Shown piece after piece: positions 9,599 to 24,400 of a stretch of DNA of 64,000 bases. The position numbers were made by a program, and so were the translations under genes. This DNA comes from Montifringilla adamsi (lineage: Eukaryota; Chordata; Aves; Passeriformes; Passeridae), in contig JAGGNK010007005.1 in the NCBI GenBank assembly GCA_017590115.1, positions 523,175 through 587,174 of the forward strand, read 5' to 3'. The notes under the pieces were generated by a model, which worked only from the letters and a program-made list of their open reading frames with translations, did no database searches and was not told the DNA's origin. Position 1 is the stretch's first letter; each line of letters starts with the position of its first letter.

Positions 9599-12500
9599 CT
9601 GCGCAACAAAGACATGCTGTCACCCCGCGTGGCCACGCACGGCCACAGCTGGCTCACACTCAGTCACAGCAGAACCTGGGCTGGAAGGGGTCCTTACAGG
9701 CCACCTGTCCTCACACATCTGTCCCTCATGTAGCACAGGGCACCCCCAGATAGCTGCTCCTGAGCCCCAGAACATCTTACAGCAAAGCACACGGGGCATG
9801 TAGGTGTAAACAATGGCCTTCATGCACCCTGACTCTGCAGTAGGAACACACACATTATAACGTAAATGAATGCTGGCATCCAATTACCAGATTCTGCTTT
9901 TCCAACACACATTGATTCCTGTGCTGTGGGAGGCTGTTCCCTGAGTTACCCCTGCTCTTAGTTCAGTTGCACACACCATGGCGTGCTCCAACACCGTGAC
10001 GCTGTCCTGTTGGAACTGAGGTGGACTCCTCCAGCCTCTTGTCTGCTTTTCAACCTTTTAATCCCTTCCCATAGCCTAGAGAAGGGTCAGAGCAAGGCTG
10101 GACAGTGGTGTGACAGACCTTGTGCTGTGTGGTATTCATGTCTGTCACGTGGAGAAAATGGGAAATGGGGCTAAAAGCACTGAAGATGTAGGGCTAAACT
10201 GGCTGAGGCTGTGGTGGAACTGCTGCTGCAGGCCTGGAGGAAGTGATGGGGCCAGGAAGAGGAAGTTAAAAGTAATGTGAAATCTAAAACTGCTGCATTT
10301 CATTTTCAAGGTGACTGTGAAAAATCATGATGAAACAGCCCCCTCGAAACAACTGCATTTTTCCAAAATGAGAGACAGAGAGAAAAGATTAGTTTGCTGC
10401 CCCTACACCCCAGAGCAATCACTCTCATCAGAGCTCCATCCCTTCATATCCCACCCCTTTTTCTGCCTGCAGTGTTGAGGAACTGCAAGTTCTCTGTGTC
10501 GCCCAAAGCAGCTTTTTTGTGGGGTAGAGAAAGATGGAAGAGAATGCGCAGGAAAGATTGAGCTGAGCCCTGGTCTCCATCACACCAAACTGTGACCAAA
10601 TCAGCAGGAAGGAAGAGAGCTCCTTTGTGCTGGATCTTCAGTTAACAGCAGCTTTTACCATGTGCTGCTCAGCTGTGCTAACCCCTCACTCCCACGGCTG
10701 TGTGGAAGCCTCAGACAGCCCTGAGCTCTTGGGGCAGTTGCCCTCTGTGAAAGCAAATTGTTTATGCTTAATAATTAATAATTCTCTGTTTATGCTAAGT
10801 AATTAACTGTCCCACATCAAAAGCTGCTTAAGTGAATAACCTTCTGGTTTAGTGCAATGCACTGCTCAGTTTCGAGCTGTCCTTTCCAGAGAACCAGCAC
10901 TGTAAGATCAGGGAGCGAAGAGAACAGAAACCAAATAAGCACAGCAGTCATGATTCTTTCTTTTGTTAAACCAAGAACAGGTAGGCTGCTAAGAGAGAAG
11001 ATGAAGGGCTAAGGCAAGATACAGTGAAGACCCAGTTTTAGGCTTTCTCCAGGTGCCTCAGGATCACAGCCAGTCTGTGACATTGCCAACTGACAGCAAT
11101 CTGGTGCCAAACAGGATACAGTTAATTGCAATTAGAAGCAGGGGATGTGGAAAGGCTCATGTAGACAACACAACCCCTTCTAACACCTTTCTTCTCCTTC
11201 TCCTGTCTCTCATTTATTGGCATCTCTCATGCCAAAGATTTTTAATGTTGCTCATTTTTGTAAAGCATAAACCAGCAATAATAACCAGCTAGCACAGGGC
11301 TGCTCATCATCAGGACAGCTGATTTGAGCTCAAATAAGATGATTCAAGGTTTCAAATACTGCTGAAAATGGTTCTTGACCACCCATTTTCCAAAGCCACC
11401 TACCATGCATTGTGGGAACCATGACAAACCACAGGCTGTAATCGCATCACAAGGCTCTGGACACTGTCCATATGAGAAATATCAGCCAGGGTAGCATCTC
11501 AACCCTTTTTTGTCCCATTTTCCCCTAGGAAAACATCCACTACAGCACAAATACAGGGCTACCAGACAGCACAGTTTTGCTGGTAGAGTTGGAAACATGG
11601 TTCTTTAGAGCCTCAAACACAAGAACCACAATGATGACAAGACAATAGCCTGAGAAACAAATGTTGAGCATCCACTTGGACATGCTTGTTCAGGAAGTTC
11701 TCTTTGCCCACCGAAAACTATACTTTTTTGTAGTAATTTCTCACTTTCCACTCTCAAAAGCCCCTCAAGTTTTCTTACCTTTAAAGGCTCACGAGTTCCT
11801 GCTGGCAAACTTGCTGCTTTTTGCTCAGGCACCTGCTGCCACTGACAGCTTTGGACCTGTGTCTGCTCTGGGTTCCTGTTTTAACTTCAGCTCTTTTCAC
11901 TTCCTGCGTCCCAGCCCCCAGCTCTGCTCAAGTCTTGAGTCCCAGAGCTGGCCCCAGTGCTGCCGTTCCCCTGCAGGCTGCCTCTGCCCTGAGACACTGG
12001 TGCAGTGCAGACACAGAGGTCCCCCATCAGCACACTGGAGCCCATCAGGTCCCAGCACACTTGTGTTTTCAAGAAGACTCTTGCATGGGTATAAAAAACA
12101 AAGTTCTGGTGGAGGCACAAATCCTGAAGCCAGGTCTTGAGCATGCCTTTTACTTTCAGTATCTCTACCCATTACTTGGAGGATTGAGGAGAATGCTAAC
12201 TGTGCTCCTGAACCTTTTCCCATTCTGCCCAGGGACCTGAAAACTTTTGATCAAACTTGGGCTTCTTGTTGCAACACCACCAGTACCCACATGAGAGAAC
12301 CAGAGTGGGCACAGTCCAAAGGCTGCACTGAACTGAAGTCAGTTGTCCGGTGACATCTGTGTCTCGGGCTCCTGGGAGGCAGCAAGCACTCCGGAAGAGA
12401 GTCTAGCACACGGGTGCTTTCACTGTGCTCAGGAGCAATTTACCTGTGATTTACCTGTGATTGCACTCCCCGTTGTTTCTCCTCAGCACTGGCCTTAATG

Positions 12501-13735
12501 CAGCTCTCAGTATCAGGGGCGGGTTGATCTGCCCTCGGTGAGGGCACCTGCACAGGTTCCTTGCACCTCATCGTGAGCTTTGTCGGCCATTCCCAGATCC
12601 TTACACCTGTCCTGTAAAGGGAGCTGAGAGGATCAGGAAGACACCCCTTAGAGCTCCATGCAGTAACTTGTATCCACTCCTCCCTACACCCCTGACATTG
12701 CCTTCCTCTGGGCACATAACCAGACCTGTCCCAGCCCGCAGTGGTGCTGCTGAATTGGCGTGAGTGTCTGAGGATGACAGAGCACAGCTTTGTTGAGTGA
12801 GCTTCCTTCTCAGCCTTCACTGTAGATCAAAAATCAAGACAGAACAGGTCCATTGGAGAAGAAATAAAATGTTGAAATGTTTGAGATAGGAACCATCAGC
12901 TAAAAGGTCCCATCTTTCATCAGGTCAAACCACAAAGCTGTTCAGTCAGACTATGCTTAGCAGACCAGGAGATCCTTTTGAGGTTTTATTCCTATATTTA
13001 ATCTAAGCTATAACTGTTCTGTCTGTAGGTATAAAACATTTAAATGTATCTGAGGCATCAGAATCATGCCTTTCTTCAGTTCAGGAAAAAAATGCATGGG
13101 CTTTAAGGAAACATACTTTGCTTACAATCCTTGCTGCTGTTAAACACAGTGGAAACATTATCTACACCCTTACAACACCCCAATGCTGGCTTTTGATCCA
13201 GTGGTGGTAGGGGACTGTAGCAGTGACTGTGAACAAGGGTACCTGTTTTTGGCTACAGAAAGTTGAACAGTTGAACTGTCCCATCTGAATGACCAGCACA
13301 TTCTAGCTCACTGTTGCCAACTTCTCTATCTGTCCTGAGGTTACACAACTCTAACAAGGTGCAGTGTTCAGGCAGATGTGGAAAAACAAACCCAAGTAGG
13401 TATTGTTTTACTGGAATCGCTTTCACGATGCATGCAATGGTCTGGGTTGGAAGGGATCTTAAAATCATTAGTTCCACACATCCCTGCCATGAGACATTGC
13501 CCATTCAAGTGCTATTTCCTTATTCTGTCAGCTGAAAAAGGCTGAGCAAGAGGTGAGATAGGGAAAAAAGTCATCACCTAGGCATTCACATTGTATAAAG
13601 AAACAGCTTCTGCAACCATCATACAAGGCAGTGCACACAAAGGAAACCTGCAGTCCCACTGTGTCCCACACGAGGTGTGCTGATACAGCAGCACTGCACC
13701 CTCCACTCGCACAGTTACATGGCAATGTTACACAA
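9599..13735. other. Spacer between HCLS1 start and GOLGB1 3' end
   Basis: No conserved coding exon was found. The noncoding first exon and promoter of HCLS1 should lie here, but I cannot place the start site. Two AGGAAGT motifs (10238-10244 and 10260-10266) resemble PU.1/ETS sites, which would suit a haematopoietic gene. A short CR1 3' fragment on the minus strand lies at about 13,425-13,510. Open frames here (for example 11,661-12,240 plus and 12,440-12,820 minus) show no family likeness. Confidence 0.6.
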
Positions 13736-15273
13736 ACTCCATCTGAAAAATAAACTTTATTATACATACAGGAGTTCATACCCCAGGAAGCTATAGACAA
13801 ACCATTTGGTCACTGAATTTGACATAGTTAGAGGAAGTTCACACTGATAATCACAGACAGTCCACAAGAGGATACCTAGTGCCAGTGCTCTGGACCTGCC
13901 AGAGATCCAGCTGGTTTAGCTACCAGTGAAATCAATCCACCCTCAAACAGGCTTTCTGCACTGGCTAGAGCAGCTTAGTTTACCAGCAATATCAAAAGAA
14001 CTACCTCTTTCCCATGGGAAAAATGTGACTGTTAATGCTCTACTAAGAGGCAGATAGGATTCTCCTGGCCAGTACTCTGAATGAAACGACCACTCAGGAT
14101 CTGACAACGAACGCCACTTAACTTCCTTTGCATTCAACATTCTCCTTTTGGAAGAGGGCAGTCTCAAATTCAGGAGGTTTTTAGAAAACATATGGAAATA
14201 TATCCATATTTCCATATATCGTAAAAGATTCAGTCCATTTGCATAATTTGATTTGGGTCCAAACATGCCCAAACACCAGCACCAGCTTTCTACACCAGAG
14301 GGTTCTAAAACCAGAAGGTTTTAGAACTCTGGTTCCTTCCTCAGCACAAGGGAGAGAGGTTATTTCTGGAGTTTCTGCATTTGCTTTGGGCCCATGCAGC
14401 ACATTAAGGACCCCTTCAACACAGCCTGTGCAGGTTCAGTCTCATGACGATTATTTAGTGGATGAGAAGGCAGGAGCAGGGCTGCTCTACTAAAGGTAAG
14501 GCAGCACCTTCCATCATAAGAGGTGCACAAATGCTATAAATAGAAGGATTTTTAACTTAAGAGCTAAAACGTTTCATGTTTCCTATTCCTTTTAAATAAC
14601 TAAATTACTGGCATTATTTTACAGGCTTGTCAGGGCAGACATATGACTGATTTTAAATGGAATGCTCACCAGGGCCAGATATACTAATTTTGGCCCTTCT
14701 TCAACAGGAGATGCAACTGAGCAGGAAACATGATTTTAAAATTCATATGCCTTAAAGTGCCCATAACTTCCTTAGGATATGCATTTCAGACAGCTCGAGC
14801 CATGGAGCAAATCTAAGGGGTGGAAGAAAGGGAAGACAATTCTTTTATATCCAGCTACAGTGTTCCCCCAACCCCACGCATGGATTCAGCCTAAGAGGGG
14901 GAAGATTGTGCAGTTTTAGAAGTGCTGAAGTACTGCAGCAACTCAAGAGTATTTTTCTTATTCCTACTGCAGCACAATACTATCTAAAATGAGTGGTACT
15001 GCTTCCAGGTACAGGAACAGATGCTGTCCTTGAGGCTTGCAGCACAGCCCTGGCTCAGAAGACGAACCACTCACATAGAAACACCGAGGGAAGGGCAGAT
15101 CTCCTGGGAGCAGTTCCCCAGCACCAGCACTGACAGCAGGTGCTGGGTGCAGCTGCTGCTTCAGGGCTGGTTTGGGAAAGGCTGCAGCTTGGGCAAGTGC
15201 TGCCCTTCTGTGAGGGCGTGCAGGCCCTCAGCATGCACAGGGCTGAGGCTCGAGGAAAAGCTGTCACTTCTAT
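13736..15273 (-). other. GOLGB1: GOLGB1 3' untranslated region with polyadenylation signal
   Basis: The stretch follows the giantin stop codon (15274-15276). An AATAAA hexamer on the minus strand at 13756-13761 is the first well-placed signal, giving a 3' UTR of about 1.5 kb. The sequence is AT-rich with no reading frame of note. Confidence 0.65.
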
Positions 15274-15408
15274 TCACAGGTGGCCTGTGAAGCACAGAAA
15301 GAGCAGGACATGGAGAGCAAGCAGATACGTGGCCACTAGCAGGGGCAAGTGGGCCCGGGAGCGGAAGAGAGAGCGTAACAGGCGTCGTAGTCCAGGAGTA
15401 CTCCGGGT
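15274..15408 (-). CDS. GOLGB1: GOLGB1 last coding exon: membrane anchor
   Basis: Forty-four codons start TRSTPGLRRLLRSLFRSR and continue into about 20 hydrophobic residues (protein 3172-3191), ending CFTGHL and TGA. This is the tail anchor that fixes giantin in the Golgi membrane; the basic residues before it would face the cytosol. The acceptor is tacttttccag. Confidence 0.96.
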   Translation of the reverse strand, partial: TRSTPGLRRLLRSLFRSRAHLPLLVATYLLALHVLLFLCFTGHL

Positions 15409-18400
15409 CTGGAAAAGTAAAGAGAGAGCAGTCACTACAAGGAATGGCTGTGGCCCCAGCTGCCTTCATTCAGAGCTCTCCAGACCATGGAGATAAGCTT
15501 GTTTAAGCTAATGATCATAAACCTTCCCCAATTTGCTCCACTGTCAGATCCTAACACTAGGGCAATGCTCATGAAATGTTCCCCTTCCCCTGTTCTCTGC
15601 AGGCTGTCCATAAACCTGTCCTTCAGCACTTCTAGAACAGCCCCATCCAGTTTTGTTTCCAGCATGGTGAGAGCAGAAAAACTATACAGTCCCTGACTGA
15701 TTTATGTGTGTCTACAGAGGAAATTTAGTGCTGTAGGTTCACAGTTTCTTGAATCAGCTGGGGCTCACATAACTGACAGCTGTGAATGTTAAATTCTTAC
15801 TCTGCTGGAATTATTATCCATGGAGTCGATCAGCAAGGACTGCTCGTGACCTGGAGTCATATCAATGCTGGCACTTAAAGAAGATGACCACTCACTTGAC
15901 TGCAACCTGCCACAACAAATATGAAATCAAATTCAGTTTTTTATTATGATGTCCCAAATCAACATTGTAATCAAGCTTAGGAAAGAAGGTATTTCTCAAA
16001 AAAAGTAATCAACCCCTGCAAGCAAGCCCTGGCTTCACTTGCCAAAAGCTGGTTCCATTTGAACAGGTCTCATGCCTCCTGAGCTCACACTGAGCAAAAG
16101 AACAGGGTGGCCCAGCTAGCAGGAGCTCTTTTTCCTTTCAAGTGAAATTTAGTAGTGTGACTTGAAAGAAGCCAGGGCAGATAATACACCTGTATGCTTT
16201 AAATTCTATGAAGTTATTCTGGAAGCCAGCTCTGGCTGCAGTAGTGCCGGTTCTTCCTATTTTCTAGTGACAGAGGCAGCAGTCACATCCTGGGGCTATG
16301 GTTCATTAGTGAGATCAGCTGCAGGAGGCTTTTATAGACTTTAATGCCAGAAGGAGGTATAGTTGTCCAAACCTGGTAGCAATTACCAGGAAACTTCATC
16401 CAGAATTCTTCCATACACACCATTATTTTCTGGCTAAATCAGCAAGTGTGACAGAAGAAAGGCATTGTTTTCATGTAAAAGACTCCACTAGTCCATAACT
16501 CCAGTTACTTGAACTACCAGGAAATACACAGCACATGTGCCTACAATCAGGACATGTGCTAAACCCCCCTCCATAGTCAATGAGGAGAATCAAGCATTTT
16601 GGACCTGCTGCTCACTGCATCCTAATCCCAACATTTAGTCCAGATCAGCTGCCTTTGCTCTGCTGACTCTCAGGGCATCCGTGCAGTGCCCTGAGATAGG
16701 CAGAGCCCTGTGCAGTGCAGACCCCAGTGCTGGATAGTGAGCACAGGGCAGGACAGGGGACTAGGCTGAAACTAAGCCTGGGAAAAGTGGACTAAAGTCC
16801 TAAGTGTTTAATTGTTTCTCCATAACCAAATTAATAAAAAGTTGATGTTAATTGGCAATAGACTAAAAATGAGTGACATTCTTCAAGTCAAAACTGTTTC
16901 AGGCATGACAGGTGCTTACTGAACAGACAAATCCCCTGGAAGCATGAGAACTCCTCTTCAGCCTGCACCCAAGACTCAGTCTCCAAACTTTATTTTCCAG
17001 TAGTTAATTTAACTAATCGAGAAAGCTGGCATCTAATTTCTGGACAGAACTTGTCTTAATGCCTAATCATTAGTCTCATCCTATCTGCCTACAACTGAAG
17101 GAACAGTTGCCCAGGGAGGTTGTGAAGTCTTCCTCTTTAGAGATACTCAAATGCCATCTGGACATGGTCCTGGGCAACTGGATCTAGGCTGAGCAGGGGG
17201 CTGGGCCACATGGTCTTTGGAGGCCCCTCAACCCCTTTGGACCCCCACCCTCAACCTTTCTGTCATTCTGTGACAGACACGGTAGTTGTCTCTGTGCCAC
17301 CAGTGCCATTTGACAGAAGGATGTGATGAAGTGCATATGAAAAACAGAGCTAGAACCAGCACACTTCTGTGGTGCTAGTGTTTGTTTGCTCAAGCTGCCT
17401 CACCTCCTGATCTGATCCTGTGCTGCAAAAAGCGCCTCCTCTGCAGCAAGCCGACGGTCCCGTTCTTCCTCCAGCTGCTCCTCCAAATACTTCATATCCT
17501 GCTTTGTGCTGCTATGTAAATGTTCTGTTTCAGATAACCTGTCAGAAAATAACAAAGCATATGCCAAAAAAAGGCCCATGGACCATTGTGTTTCTATTCA
17601 TCAGTATTCACTGATGCACTGTGTGAACAGACTCAAATTACCTCCCAGCTCACATAGGAGACTTAGTCATCTTTACTATATATAAACTATTTGGAAAACA
17701 TGAGAGAAGATAAATCTCTTGAAGCTTGTTTCACATCAGGAAGGAGTTCCTTGCCTCTGTCACCATGGCTCCACCTTCTGAAAATTATTTTGAAAGGGTT
17801 TGAGGAATCATGCGCTAGATCTTAGTTTCAGAAGGTTACAAGGAATCCTGTGCTACATCTCAATTCCAGACACACTCTCAGGCTATAACCCTGAGACCAG
17901 GACCATTGATATACTTCAGCAGCTGCTGAGGATGCAGCCTACCAGATCCAAGATGCTGGTTTGGCTGGTGTTGCTGCTGTATGTTATCCTTGTGTTTTTT
18001 TGAAGCTCTAATCCAAAGAGATAACTAATACAGCTAACTAATAAGTGCATATGACAGTTCCTCCAAGTCCACAAGATCTTAGTGTGGGACTGAATTTTCC
18101 CAACACTGGTGCAGAGTAAAAGCATCAGGCTCATCACAAGCCTCAAGGCCTCCATCAGGACTAACATCCCCACCCCTGTTTTCTCACACTTTCTTTACCT
18201 CAGCTGCAGCTCCTGCAGTTCAGGTGTGTAAGTGCCTCTCTGTGACTCATTCTTTTCTTGGGGTGCTCCTGGAGCAGCGTCTGTTGCAAACAGCTCCTGA
18301 AAGAACACAGGAACGTACTGCAAACTGCACTGAATGAAGAGGACACACAGCCACTACAATGCTGGACAGTTCGCAGAGCCACTTGAAATGACCTTTTGCC

Positions 18401-21400
18401 CGCTCTGCAGCAAGCCCAGGCCCCTTACCATGCTCTTGTCTGCAGCCTGCAGCTCCTGGAGCTGCCTCTCAAGCACTAGGCAGCGGTTCAGGACCTCGCT
18501 GTAGTGCTGATGGCTCTCACAGGTGCTCCGACTGCTCCCTCGGAGCTGGAGGGAGAGGGCATTTTTCTCCTCAAAAACCTGAGATAGCTGAGAAGAGAAC
18601 ACAATCAGCAAGCAAAGAAATTGATTTTATGAAAGCAAATTTGTTCTCTGTCTAGTTGAGGGTAAGAGTTCTCTTGAGAACATATAACTGCCATGCTGCC
18701 CATCACTAACGTCAAAAGACCAGTGACAATCTCCAAGAGTAGCTTGTGGCAATGGTTTCTGCAACAGGAATCTCGAAACATCAAAGAGATGTACAGAATA
18801 CTACATGTCCAGAAAAAGATTTCTGAACTGCTGATACTGACCTAAATCTTTCAGAAATATCATCAGTAAATTATTATTTTATATTCTCACTTTCTCCTTG
18901 AACACAGCTCTCTTTCTGAAGATGAATAAATTCTAGGTCTTCCATTTCAGTGTGGGAATTGACTGATTGTGATCCTGCACTGAAATGCAGAAGTGTTTCA
19001 AGCTGGCAGGCAGAAGTGAAGATGACAAGCTTGCCTTCCCAATGAGGGACTTCATTCAGCAGCCCAGAAAGCAGGAGGCTAGAAAGTGCTCCTGACAATA
19101 GACATGGAACCTGTGCACAACTTTCTTCATATGGTCTCACTCTCTGGTCCCTTTGTCCGGCCTTCATCTCCCACACCCAACTTCTTTCCCCCACTGTCCC
19201 CTCCATCTGTCCTCTCTCCTCCCCTCTCCCCTTCTGTCACCTCTTTTTTTCCTCCCCTGCCTTCTTCCCTCCTCCCTTCTCCCTTTGGTCACCTGGGAGA
19301 AAGGGCACTAAATGGCAGTGGCAGAAAAGCTGCTGGGTCAGACCCTGTCACTGAGCCTGCTGGATGGGATCTGCCTGGGGCCTGGATATCCTTCTGGTCC
19401 ATACAGAACAGCTGTCCCACTCATGGCTTCTCTCTGCAGTGCTCTGGCTCTCACAGCTGCTCACTGAGGGAGAGCAGTGTGGGACACGGAGGATGGGCTC
19501 TGCTGCTGTGCCAGCCCTGTTCAGCAGCAGTGAGTTCATCACTGTGATTCTAACACTGCTTTTCTGAGAGATGTATTTCTGATTTTGTGTTACTTCATTG
19601 AATGCCTGCAAGGATAGATTAACTCCTGCTTCCTGAGCCCTATTCCAGCCAAACCCTCCCCACATTCCTTGTCCCTGACTGCAAGCAAGTATAAGACATG
19701 TATCAGTACCTTGCTGTTTAACTGCTGAATTCTGAGCTCTTTCTGGTGCAGTTCTTTCAGACTGTCACTTAGCTGGGTCTGGAGGTGTTTCATCTCTGCT
19801 TCTAGGCTTGAAAAGTCCCCTTTCAGGACTTCTGGAGAAATCTGCCAAGGAAAGAACAATGAAAAATATACTGCCCATGTAACAACTCGCTCTTGTGTTT
19901 CTCCTCTCTTTTCAGTATTCCAAGGTCAAACCTAACATTATTGCTAGACCTGAAACTTGATCTGCACAGGCAAAAGAACAAATGGGGAATAAACAGAAAT
20001 ATCCTAATGCCATCTGAAAATACAAACAGTCAGGAAAGATCACCAAACTTGCACATGTGATGGGTCCTGCTCAAAAGTTGTCTTAAAGCTGTTAGTAACA
20101 CAGGAAGGAAAAAAAAGGCACATGAATGAGAAAAAACAAACGAAAACCAAAAGCAGTGTCCACTCTGATCTAATCAACAAAGACCAGAAGGCCAGCACTG
20201 AAGAATCCTCCTGGAAAGCATCACATGAACGTTGTTAAAGCTTTTTCTTTGCATATATGCATGGGTGTATCAAAGGGATAAAGGAGATTTGCTGCCCCCT
20301 CCACTGACGTAAACCACTGGGACGTTGCAGACATGGGTGGGAGAGTTCTGTCTTGACTCTTATGCACTGCACTGTGCATGCAGCCTTCTCTAGACAAACA
20401 AAATACCAAACACATTCCACTCCACTTTTAGGACTGTATACAGGGGGAATAAGAGAGAAGGTGCAGTGTTCAAGCCTCAGCCTCTCTGGGCTTGAACCAG
20501 GATTTTAGATCCCTGTTACAGCAAAAACAGCAAGAAAAATTCAATAGAAAACTTTAAAATGAAGACCTGACATTAAAATGAGAACTAAGACAGAAAATCT
20601 TAGATTCAAAGACAGTGCAAGAGGGCAATTCTAAACCAGCTAGAATACACACCTGAGAAGTTCCATGCTGCTCCAAAGGACCCAAGGTGCCTAGGAAGCC
20701 CTGTCTCTTTTACCCTCTTTCTTGAAACACTGGAAACCAGGAACTTAATGAAGAGCACTTAAGGGTATGCCATAATTTGTTGGCATTATCTTTGGAGGCC
20801 TCACAACCACATCCAGTGCTGCAGTCTGCAGGAGGTGGATACAGGCTACACGTGCTCTTCTGGCTGAGTTTCAAGCTTCACATTTCCAGTAAAGAATCTG
20901 TATCTTTCAACCCACCTTGCTTTGGTGCTGTTCCTCTATGGTTTGAGACCTGCTGAAGGGCAGCCTCATTTCCTGTGTGATCCTTTGTAAATGGCTCAGC
21001 TGCTTGTCCTTCTCTGCAATGGCCATCAGGTACTGCTCCTTCATGCTGCTGCTCTGCTTTTCCCAGGTGGTCTTCTCCTGTCTGCTCAGCATAAACAAGG
21101 GAAGTTACAAGGAAGTTACCAGTATGACTTATGATGACCAGGTACCCAGCTAAGAATGAGCCAGGGGTGATTCAATCATCACCTCATGCTAGACACGAAG
21201 TTTTATAACCAAGCCAAGCCAAAACAACACACCTAAGTACTGGAACCTTAAAAGCAGGTTTAAGAAGTTTTCTGTATTTGGTTGAACCCTTTGGATTGTT
21301 CCATGCTATCCTAGGGTGACTTTTTCACACTTTCTGTGTTTCTGGACATTGTTTTGATCTCACTGTACAGAGTTTTGTCAAGGAAGTCACTGGCAATGCC

Positions 21401-24400
21401 ACTTGTCCCATAATAATTTCTCTGCATGGTCATATGTGCACCAGACCCACAGTACTGATCCCACCACACCAACCTGAGGCCATCACTACATGTCCAGTGT
21501 AGAAGCTGCACAGGGAAATAAACCTCCTGTTCTTTTGTCAGGATAAATAAAATTTTTAAAATGCTTCAAACTTTATGAGATCTGCAGTGTTAATTTGAGG
21601 GTCAGATTGGGGGTAGGGGGAGGGAGAAAACTACAAATTTTTATATCACTCTGGACAAAGATAAGCCATAGACCTTTCCACAAAGAAAATCCCACCCTTT
21701 TCATTCCAGCCTCAGGCATTCCTGAATGGATCTCTTAAATATCTGAAAGCACTTCCCCCTGTTTTCAGAACAGAGCATATTTGTCTGACTAGTTTTAGTC
21801 TAGTTGGAGAAGACAATTTTACTAGACTTGAATTACAGAGCTAAAAAAAAAAAACAAACCAGAAGACATAGAGCAAGTGAAATAAAGGATTAAACAGCCA
21901 TACAAAATTAGTATGCTCTAAACTATGAAATCAGTGGGATAATAAAGGGTGTTCAGCAGCAGCCTGGAATGGAGAGTACTGTGATCATATACATAAGCTC
22001 CAATACAAGAAACAGCCTCAGTTTCCTCTCCAGCAGATGATACTGACCACCACGGGATGAAGGAAATAAAACCAAAAACATCACAGCTCTATTTCACACA
22101 GGCATTGACCTCCAAGAAGCTGGGCTGTAATTCTGAGGCAGAAGCTGGGCAAGGGAATCACGTGTTCTCTCCTGGCCAGGGCAGAGTGCTCAGTGTCACC
22201 TGGCACAGCCCAGGCTGAGGTTCTCAGCACTCCCTCCACCTCTGCCCACAGCTGCTCTTTGAGAGAAACAAACACATTTGCAACCTCACCAAGGCAGGAA
22301 GCAGACAGACAGCTCACCTGAGCTGCTGGAGCTCCTGCTGGTACACAACTCCCTCCTGCCTCAGCTGTTCTTGTAGACGAAGCTGTTTGTCTGCCTCTTG
22401 CTCCCACTGCTGCAGCTGTGCCTTTAAGCGAGAATTCTCAGCAGCTTCCACCCCAACCAGGATGTACTGCTGCTGCAGATTCTCCAGCTCTCTTACCTGG
22501 AATTAAAGAGAAACATCATTGTGTGACAGCTGAGCAAGCATCAGGTTTATTACTTAGAACTGTTTAAGAGCATTTCTTACTGTGGTGTCTGGACGGAGAA
22601 AAGGGTCACATTCAGATGACAGAAGAACTAAAAATGGAATCATCAAATACAGCAGTGTACTAAAAACTGCTCAGAAAAAAAGCCCTCAGACATTCTATTG
22701 GTAATGAGGGAAGTGAGTTTTGAGCCCTCCCATGAAGATGTGAAATACATTAAAAAAAAGACTCCAGGCTACAATATTAATTATCTTATTCAGAGGAAAA
22801 CTAAGTGACACAGAAGAAGCTGGTTAACTCCTGAAGTTGGTATTTATTGTAAACCAGGAAACTGATAAGTAAAATCCTTTTGGCTCTCCAATTCCAGTCA
22901 GGCTATAATTAGAAACAAGTTGTTGTTACACATGCATCACTGCAATTGCTTTTGAAGACAAGAAGACATGGCTGACTCTGGAGACAGGACAGTGCTCAAT
23001 GAGTGGCCGTGGGACATGACTGTCGAAGTCTGACCAGCAAGGAGAACTCTGGAACTTGCTGGGCTGCACTGTGCCACAGACTATACAAACACAGACACAT
23101 TCAGTGTGCAGGCAAGAATGTCAAAAGGAATCTGCAATGTCTTGTACCTGCCTTGAAAGTCAGCTGCCAAGGGGAGGAGGAAACTCAAGCCTTTGTTCTA
23201 GTCTCTTTTAGAAATCTAAGGCAAATCAAATGAGCTGACACAGATGTGAACTATGCAGGTTAACAGGGACCTTATTTCCATGATTTCATATGTTAAACCA
23301 AACTAACAGAGAAACCACCCTGGGAAGTTAACAGTGGAATCGCAGCCCCCATGCTAGAGAAGAAAATACAGATGGCCCATACCAGATCCATGGGGTCTGA
23401 TGGAGCATGCCCACAAATGCTAAGGTCATTGGGAGGCAACTCCATTACCTTTGAAAGGCCATGGTGACCCAAGAGGTTCCTGAAGACTGGAAGAAAGCAA
23501 ATGTCATCCCTACCTATAAGAAGGGCAAGAAAGCAGAATTGTGAACCTGCAGTCTGGTCAGCCTCATCTCCATCCCTGGGAAAGTGAGGGAGAAACTAAT
23601 TCTGGGAACCGTTTCCAGATACATGAAAAAACAGGTTGGCCAGAGAAGCTGTGGAATATTTACCGATGGAGATAGTCAAAATCCAAGAGGATATTGTACA
23701 GAGCAACCTATTCTAGCAAGCCTTTTTTGTGCAGGAGGGTGGGACTAGAAGATCTCTAGAAGATCTCTGGAAGACCCTTTGAATCTCAACTATTCTGTGA
23801 TTCCATGAAGATGCAGCCTGATCTATGCACCACATTGCAATTACCAGACCTAAGTGTGCTGAATTTTAAGACTTGAAGATACAAAACTCCTGTAGTGCTT
23901 AAAGTAAAAGCAAGAAGAGAGAACATGGACTTACTACTCTGTCTCTGTCACTCTGCAAGGAGGCCAGTGCCTTCTTCAGACTCTGCACTTCTGAAGCAGT
24001 GGTGGAAATGCTCCCTTCTGCTTGTTGTTTCACTTCTTCAATCTTACGTGTTTTGTCCAATTCATTCAGCAGACGGTCTCGGTCATTCTGCAGGCTTGCC
24101 ATAGCCTTGGAGAAAGATTTGATTTGGTTGGAAGAGCCTTCCAATTCCAAAGACAAGTGGAGAAGCTCATCATCTTTAGCTCTGAGCTGCTGACTAAGTT
24201 CCTCAATCTGGGCCAAGAGACCTCTTTCATCAATAGCCTTCTGCAGTTCTGTCAGCTCAGACCTGACCGTATCTCGGTCCCTGACAGTGGAATGTTGCTC
24301 CTCTTGTAGCTGAGCCATCTGTTTCTGAAGATTCTGCACTAGACTCTTTTGTTCCTCTAAGTCTGCAGAATATTTCTGTTTCAAAATATGAAGCTCTTCA

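Noticed and set aside
12440..12820. 126-codon minus-strand frame upstream of HCLS1.
   Set aside because: No family likeness and no splice context. It could overlap HCLS1 5' UTR but gives no evidence of coding.
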